A stretch of DNA of 64,000 nt from Rheum nobile (lineage: Eukaryota > Streptophyta > Magnoliopsida > Caryophyllales > Polygonaceae), in NCBI GenBank assembly GCA_027886185.1, contig WOAB01000506.1, forward strand, positions 310,001 through 374,000, in the 5' to 3' direction. Numbering within the stretch: position 1 is the first letter of the stretch; each line of letters starts with the position of its first letter. A model generated the notes under the pieces. The model saw only the letters and a list, made by a program, of their open reading frames with translations. It had not been told where the DNA came from and searched no databases. The position numbers and the translations under genes were made by a program. Below, one piece after another: positions 57,310 through 64,000 of this stretch.

Positions 57310-60300
57310 TTTTTTTTTTTGGTAGAAGGAGAAGCTGCACTCTCGCACACTTTATTAAAACATAAAAACCGGACTACACACAAGTCATACGAGGGAAGGC
57401 AACACCTCGCAAGTCATCCAAAAGAAAAGACAAAACACTTCTCCCAAGCGATGTGAAGGACATGATGTATGCCCCAAAGCTCGGCCATAGGGACACTGCA
57501 AACCCCAATGTTCTTCACAAAGCCACCCATCCAAGTCCCAGATGAGTCCCTGACAACACCTCCTGCAGTTGCGACACCGAACGGATCCCTTCTATCCCCA
57601 TCCGTATTAACCTTGTACCACCCACTCGTTGGCTTACACCATTCAACCAATCGTTCATGTCGGATACGAAGGGAAGACATGGCAGGACACCCAGCCCAAC
57701 ACTCCTCAAATTCCTGAGCCTGGCGGGTCAAAAAGGAAAGCCGATTCACCACCACTCCCTCATCCCGAAATACTCTGGCGTTCCGCCACTTCCAAAGCCA
57801 CCATATAGTCGTAGCAAATAGAACCCCCTGATTATAACCAAACTTCAAGGTATACCCACTTGTAAGTCCCTTCCACACCCACACATCGGCAATATCCTGA
57901 AAGAACAAATTCGGTAAACTCTCAACCGTCGGAAAGAAAAGATTCAAAACCTCTTTCACTCGAATGCAGTCCCTAAAAGCATGGATCAAAAACTCCTCAC
58001 CGTTACCACAAACCGAGCACGTCGCATCCGTATCCAGATGCCACCGAACTCGCTCGAAATTGGTCAAGAGCTTACCCTTACTGCCCAGCCAGAGAAAATG
58101 CCGGATCCGCTCCGTCACTGGGAGCTTCGAGATGACATTAAACAAGAGGGACAAGTTGGGCGGAGCAGGGGTATCATCGCACAGAGCAGCATACGCAGAA
58201 GTGGTAGAATACTCCCCTGAAGCAGAGAAACACCAACTAAAGGAATCCGGCAGCCCCTGAACCAGTTGAATCCCAATAGCCGAAAGTTTCATAAGAGTGG
58301 TGGCCGGCAGAACACTACTGAACAACTGCCAATTCCAAACTCCGTCAGGCGTTAAAAAGTCTTCCACCTTCCGGTGCCTCAGACTTTGGTCAATCTCTGC
58401 AGTCGCAACATCCAGCAACGGACGTCGGTCCACCCATCGGTCCTCCCAAAATCTGACGCACTGCCCATCACCCAGGTTCCAGCTTGTGCCCTGCTTGACG
58501 ACGCCCTGTAGGCCCCAGCAAATGCTACGCCAAACATAGGAGCCATCTCTCTTATTAGTTTGGATCAACTCACTACCTTCACGCTGCAGGCAATACTTTG
58601 CCTTTAAAAGCTCACCCCAAACGCTTGCTTTATTGTTGAGAAGCCTCTAGCCCAGCTTCCCAATGATTGCCATGTTTGCATCCTTAGCCCTCCTAATTCC
58701 CAGCCCACCATTAGTCTTAGGCAGACAGACTTCTTTCCACGAGATGAGATGATTTTTTCTTCTTTCCTGAGTACTTCCCCAAACAAACGCACGAGTGATT
58801 TTGTCAAGGGCATTCCAGATAGACGCAGGCAGTTTAACAGTATTCATGGCATAAAAAAGCAGCGAGGAGAGCACCGATTTGGACAGAGTAACCCGACCCG
58901 CAAAACTCAAGGACTTACTCTTCCACCCCGCGAGTTTGCTGTTGGCTTTGGTAATTAAACTAGCAAAGGTATGCTTATTTACTCTCTTGTGAAGGATGGG
59001 CATCCCAAGGTAATTTCCCAGATCGTTTGTGACCCGAATCCCACTCACTTGCTGAATCTGAGAGGCGAGGTCACCACTGACATTCTCTGAGACATAGATT
59101 GTATACTTGTCTTTGTTAATACGTTGCCCAGAAGCCGCACTAAACCGGTTCAACGTGTGCATAACAACCTGGATTTGAGCCACTGAGGCCTCCGCAAGCA
59201 ACATAATATCATCCGCAAAAAAGAGATGAGAAAGAGCAGGAGCCCTTCTGCAAGCAACGACTGGATTCCATCTTTTGGCCTCCACCTCATGGCCGATAAG
59301 ATGACTTAACCGTTCCAGGCAAAGAACGAAGAGATATGGTGATAAGGAGTCACCTTGTCGAACCCCTTGGGAAGGTAAAAATGGCTCAGTCAGCGCCCCA
59401 TTCCAAAGAACCCGCATAGACGGGGTAGTAACACATTCAGAAATCCATTGGATCCAACAAGCAGGCAAGCCCACATCTTTAAGGGTATCAATAATGAAGT
59501 CCCAGCAAAGCATATCATATGCCTTAGCCAAATCCAACTTCAAAAGGAACCAGCCCTTACGACCCGTCTTCTTCATAGAATGAACAATCTCCTGAGCCAA
59601 AACAATATTGTCAGTGATCGACCTCCCAGGGATGAAGCTGCTTTATAGAGGACCCACAAGCTTCCCCATCAAAGGCTGCAGACGCACCGCCATGAGCTTA
59701 GTGATCATCTTATACAGGACATTACACAAACTGATCGGGCGAAATTGCGAGACAAGCTCCGGGTTATTAACCTTGCCAATCAATTGAATCAATGTTTCGT
59801 TTACACCCAACGACAGCTTACTGGAAGCAAAGAAACCCCGAATAAATGTGCAAACGGAGCTACCAACAGTATCCCAACATTTCTAATAGAAAATCGGTTG
59901 ATACCCATCCATACCAGGAGCCTTATATTCCCCTATAGCTTTCACAGATCTCCATACCTCATCGTTAGTAATCGGGGCAATCAGCGCCGCCAAATCAGAA
60001 TTCGAGATACGAGTAAACCCGCCTCTCGGAAGCAAAGGAGCATTCGTGTCCGAAGTAGGAAGAGTATAAATATTAGAAAAATAACTAATAACCATACCTT
60101 TGAAATCGGCTTGATCCACAACCCAAACGCCAACATCATTCTTCAACGCCTCAATTCTTTTTCGGCGTCGTCTAATGACCGTGCTAGCATGAAAAAACTT
60201 TGTATTACGGTCACCACACTCAATCCAGTTAATGCGGGATTTCTGAAACCAGTGCAGTTCCTCTTGGAGCAAAACCTCATCCAATTCGGTTTGAAGAGTA

Positions 60301-60700
60301 TCGTGAAGCCTCAGAATACGGCTATGAGCCCCATTATCCATGGCAACCTGGATACCATTAATGCGAGCCGTCAATTGATCCTTCCTGGCCTGGACATTTC
60401 CGAATACCTCCGTGTTCCATTTGCAAAGGTCAATAGTAAGGAGATCAAGAGCATCAGGCACATCAACATTCCGCCGCCACTTACCGCTCAGGAACTCCAT
60501 AAATTGATGATGAGTCAACCACATTGCTTCAAAGCGAAAAGGCCGACGGCGCTATAGCTGTCCATTCGCCGGGTTAAGATTCAAATACAAGGGCTTATGA
60601 TCCGAAGCGATAGTGGGCAAATGCCGGACTGATGTGACCCTGCCCTCCATGTCAGCTACAGAGGAGGAAGTCGCCATGAGACATCTGCCTTGAGACTCCT
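57310..60700 (-). mobile_element. L1-type LINE remnant, minus strand
   Basis: The poly-T at 57310-57322 is the poly-A tail read on the minus strand. The coding region runs from the end of the endonuclease (ASDHKPLYLNLNP, near 60590) through RT to an incomplete RNase H. The 5' end is truncated inside the endonuclease. No target duplication could be matched. Codon content is GC-richer than in the LINE at 48.3-52.9 kb, so it is a different lineage. Confidence 0.8.
57414..60660 (-). pseudogene. LINE ORF2 remnant: reverse transcriptase, zf-RVT, partial RNase H
   Basis: Minus frames 60524-59883, 59600-58647 and 58568-57414 hold WFQKSRINWIECGDRNTKFF, YKAPGMDGYQPIFY, WFLLKLDLAKAYDMLCWDFI, QGVRQGDSLSPYLFVLC and SHLFFADDIMLLAEA. 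After these come SKLPVTERIRHFLWLGSKG with CSVCGNGEEFLIHAF (zf-RVT) and WYKVNTDGDRRDPFGVATAG (RNase H start). In-frame stops separate the three (for example TAG at about 60554 and 59643, TAG at about 58647). The RNase H stops after MAELWGIHHVLHIAWEK, where frame and sequence jump to 3' UTR-like DNA, an internal deletion. Confidence 0.88.
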
Positions 60701-60854
60701 CTACAGCTACATCCATTCTGAGATCGATTAAAGAGATTTACTATTTCTGGACATTTCTATAAACAATATTTCTAGTTTTAGTAGCTGCTATTTCTGGGTG
60801 GTTGCCATTTATGTTAAATGGGCCGCCAGAATTAGTAAGTAGAGAGTCTGGCCC

Positions 60855-62262
60855 TGATAACAGGTTTTTGTCGTGTGAAAAACTGCTATTCAAAATATCC
60901 AAACAAACCCTAAACCGTAGTCCTAGGTAAGTAAAGGTCGAATCCACAGAGAGGCGAATTCTATCTAAATATGCAATTTATGTGTCAATCAGAAGTAACC
61001 AAAGGGGGGTTTTGTTTGTTTTAAGTTATCTAGCTTGCAAAGGCAAAATAGACTAAAGATGATGAATTCAGTAATGGGGAAAGACACTTAGTCAAACAAC
61101 ATCCACTATTCGTATGACAAGTTGATCATAGATACACATTCAAAATCTCATGCAATGGAAATTCCAATTCATTTACAAATATAACTAATAGCACAACCAG
61201 ATACTATTAGCACTAACTAATTAAACAACCCTGAAACTATCAAGATTCAGTTTCACAGCAGCTTTACAGATATGAATATAGTTGGATACAATTCTAGTAT
61301 AAAACAACCAGCTTTTATCCTAGAATGTAAATCAGTTCTCTTCTGCATAAGACTAGCACAACCAGATACTAGTACGATGCAGTTGCTACTCTGAAATAGA
61401 TATGCTCAACCAGTAACAATCTAGATCTAGCAATAGATCAATAACAACAAACCCTAGATGCGTCCAAATAGAGATTATCAATATAAATCATAAGCAACTT
61501 AAGCAAGAGAAAGATAAAAACCATGCAATAGATTAAGAACGAGAATCTCACAACTTTATCGAAACGAAAGCTTCAACGTCTGACTAAGCCAGGGAGGCTT
61601 AGTTCTTCATAACGTAGAAAAGGGAATTAGGGTTCAAGAGAAGAACGAAGATTATGATGATAGGCAAACAAGCCTTTTCTCAACCCTAATATACTAAAGG
61701 AAAAATAAATTCTAAATTAATCTAAAACGAAATAATAAAATAATAAAAATTAAACAAATTAAAGCAGGGAAATTAATCCCGTAATCTCGCAATTCAATCT
61801 CGCGTTCAGCACTTGTTCTCGCGTCACGTGATGGCCCACACCATCTCGGCCTTCAATTCTCGCGAACAAGATCGCTGCTTGGTCTCGGCCTCTCCAATTG
61901 CAGCAGCTCAACACGGCCCACTCCAGCAAATGCTTCGCGCGGCCCATCTCCTCTCGGCCCAATCTAACAGCTCTCATTCCGCTTCAATTCACTCTCCCGC
62001 AAGCATCAACTTGATGACGTCAGCGTGACATCACCTCCCACTTCTTCAATTCAATTCACGCGTCTTCAGCTTGTACGTGGGCTGGGCTCCTTCAATTGGG
62101 CCTTTCTTTCCTCCAATTTGGCCCATCACTCACGTGGCTTTTAATTAATTATCAAACTTTGCCCCCACACGCCATGCACATGAATGTGTCTAAATCTACC
62201 CGAATGACACCAATAAAACCTCTAATGACTCTTACTTAAGCCCTACAAAGTAGTGCTTATCA
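60855..62262 (-). mobile_element. Solo LTR of a gypsy element, GGCCC target duplication
   Basis: The + strand starts TGATAACAGG and ends GTGCTTATCA, so ends are inverted (TGATAA/TTATCA). Flanks are the perfect 5-bp repeat GGCCC (60850-60854 and 62263-62267). Read on the minus strand, the end contains TGGATTCGACCTTTACTTAC, typical of the 3' part of plant gypsy LTRs. 1,408 bp; no internal region, so it results from LTR-LTR recombination. It sits in the presumed 5' LTR of the gypsy element running off the right edge. Confidence 0.85.
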
Positions 62263-62285
62263 GGCCCATTAGGTCAACTCTCTAG

Positions 62286-62293
62286 TATAAATA
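62286..62293 (+). promoter_or_regulatory. TATA box of the right-hand gypsy LTR
   Basis: TATAAATA about 450 bases before the primer-binding-site-like sequence, in the part of the LTR to the right of the solo LTR. Position fits the U3/R border. Confidence 0.5.
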
Positions 62294-62760
62294 TTCTCTT
62301 TTGTCTTCATTTTCAATTACGTCGAAATAGAGATTGTTTTCCAGTCGAGTAATCTCCTGCAAACCCGGGCCCTGACGTCACAAAGTTAACGCGTTCCTAG
62401 TCGAACTATCCTGGCGCGTTAACTCGGTTACCAAACTATCCAATCACTTATCCGCAAATCCCGAGACAAGAACTAACCCTAGTTCTTGCCTCCCCACCAA
62501 CACTCAAACCCTAATCCACGGCAGCCACCACCCCTTCACCTTCACGACTGCCTCCTTCACCACCACCAATCCGCCGCCGATCTCCCCCATCGCCGCCGGT
62601 CACCGTCCGATAGCATCCACAGCCCGCCGAACGCTCCTTCTTCCCTTTCCGACGAGTTGAACGCCCTACTACGCATTCAATCGATCCCGTGACAGCGAAT
62701 CGTGGTCTTTCCCCGGACAAGGTCACATCAACTGGCATCAGAGCTTTCGAATCGCGTACC

Positions 62761-64000
62761 ATGTCGGGCGAGGATACCACCCAAGAGACTGGCACAGAGA
62801 CTGCCGCACAGAAAATGCTCCGCGAGATGCATGCTGCCAACCAAGCATTGGCCGCCCAGTTCATCGAACTCCAGCGTCAGATTGACGCGTACTCTCGCCA
62901 GCAGATGATATGCGAGTTGCTTGCTGCCGGCAAAGCCCAAGATGCGCAACTAGCAGAAATGAAGCGGACGTTAGAATAAATCTTAGCTCGCCAGCAACCG
63001 GTCCCGGTCACTACGCTAGCTTCGGATCAAGGTCACCAACAGGCCGCAGAATTGAGCGCCCTAGCCCTGGAAAAGGCGAAGGGTACAGCTGTGATGCTTC
63101 CCTCCATATCGGATCCCGGCCAACGGGAACACATAGCTACATAGAGGGAAAACATTGTTGATCTGCAGCGACGTCGACAACGACGGTCTGCCCAGGTAGT
63201 GATCCGAGAAGAGAATCATGCAGTTGCCGAGGTAGATGCTGACGATGTCACGGTTGACCCTGCAAGCGTCTTTACAGCCGATGATGAGGGCTGTGCGGTC
63301 GGCACTTCCGACCACCATGAGGGCCAGGCATATCGCCTTGACTTGCTCTCTAGACGCATGCTGAGCGTCAAGGAGGGAGCCCTTGCTGACGAACGAGAGA
63401 ACTTGTTTCACGCTAGATGCGGACTTCAAGATGCGCCGCTCAAGGTGATCATTGACGGGGGTTCTTGCTGCCACATTATCAATGAGAAGGTTGGGCGCCA
63501 TTTCAACCTTCCGACTACAACACACCCCACTCCCTATGACCTCCAGTGGATCTCTGAAGGGTCAGATAACACAGTTTCTCGACAGAGTCTTATTTCATTT
63601 TCTATTAGTCCTTACAACGACACTGTGCTACGTGATGTTACCGCTATGGACGCAACCCATCTGCTTTTGGGTCGTCCGTGGCAAACTGATCGTCGCGTGC
63701 TTCACGACGCGTATTTGAACACTTACCTGTTCAAATACCACGGGAGGCGCGTGACTCTCTTATCCATGATCCCACAGAAAATTTTACAGGAACAGGCAGA
63801 ACGACAACGCCAGAAGCCTATTGAGGCCGCCAGAACTCCGCCTACGATGAATCCCGCCCCGAAAAATGCCGGACGACAACTAGGTCGAGTCACCGACCGA
63901 GTTGGAGCACCTGAGGGACACTCGAGGGACAACTCGGCCGGGTCACCGACCGAGTTACGCTACCTGAGGGAAACTCGGCCAGAAACTCGGCCGAGTTCTG
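62761..64000 (+). pseudogene. Gypsy gag-pol start with retroviral-type protease; two stops, capsid region missing
   Basis: One reading frame from MSGEDTTQETGTE at 62761 to the window edge, interrupted by TAA (62977) and TAG (about 63142). The start is a gag-like coiled coil (EMHAANQALAAQFIELQRQI). The usual capsid and CCHC zinc knuckle of gag are absent, so an internal deletion is likely. From about 63400 the protease follows: ENLFHARCGLQDAPLKVII, active site DGGSCCHIIN, DLQWISEGSDNTVSRQSL, HLLLGRPWQTDRRVLHDAY. This is typical of plant gypsy elements, with DGGS where DSGS or DGGS is found. The last 35 codons form a repeat rich in LGRVTDRVG and ETRP. RT and integrase would follow outside the window. 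Confidence 0.85.

Larger units (their letters stand above)
62268..64000 (+). mobile_element. 5' part of a Ty3/gypsy retrotransposon, continuing past the window
   Basis: LTR-like sequence ends at about 62730 (ACATCA). It is followed after two bases by TGGCATCAGAGC (62733-62744), close to the initiator-Met tRNA primer site. Then come gag (62761) and the protease. The left part of the LTR lies before 60855, separated by the solo LTR. The left limit of the LTR was not found. Confidence 0.7.

Overview
This is a nuclear window from a flowering plant, most likely a eudicot and possibly an asterid. That guess rests on plant-only gene families, long AT-rich introns, tRNA-derived SINEs and Ty1/copia, Ty3/gypsy, L1, hAT, MULE and Helitron elements. 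No prokaryotic or organellar signature is present. The species was not identified.

Five host genes can be rebuilt from splice sites and protein similarity, all between 17.2 and 43.8 kb. They are a DTM1-like signal-peptidase-complex-like small ER protein (+, 17206-22818, two exons 5.3 kb apart); a TMEM135/Tim17-family membrane protein (-, 28247-32098, 8 exons); mitochondrial monothiol glutaredoxin GRXS15 (+, 34310-37036, 6 exons); a plastid-type tRNA(Ile)-lysidine synthetase (TilS, RASPBERRY3-like; +, 37653-41121, 11 exons); and an EXORDIUM-like cell-wall protein (-, 41608-43766, two exons). A broken partial copy of GRXS15 lies just past the TilS gene. The host genes do not form a pathway; they are ordinary neighbours in a gene island.

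The flanks are transposon-dominated. Left (1-16.8 kb): the 3' end of a gypsy element with an LTR carrying four 36-bp near-palindromes (1-2970); a 1,028-bp foldback MULE with a 9-bp target duplication (5303-6330); and an 8.3-14.3 kb mosaic of duplicated modules, a short dispersed TGACAGGAT-type motif, a copia scrap, and captured fragments of plastid-type RecA and phage-type RNA polymerase (RpoT). A truncated DUF4371/hAT transposase follows (15.2-16.8 kb).

The DTM1-like intron holds a three-copy array of foldback units and a 3.7-kb non-autonomous Helitron with several 5'-terminus-like sequences. A young, complete but mutated Ty1/copia element (22954-27877, 242-bp LTRs, CCTTA duplication) sits between the convergent DTM1-like and TMEM135-like genes.

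Right (44.5-64 kb): a dead but structurally complete hAT element (8-bp duplication), an old LINE tail with a younger LINE inserted next to it, a decayed copia element with a SINE inserted in its primer-binding site, an antisense LINE, and a gypsy element running off the window whose presumed 5' LTR is split by a 1.4-kb solo LTR. The C-terminal coding repeats of that gypsy element resemble the palindromic repeats in the LTR at the opposite end of the window. Element ends were assigned from matching target-site duplications read directly in the sequence; family names come from recognised protein motifs, without any database search.
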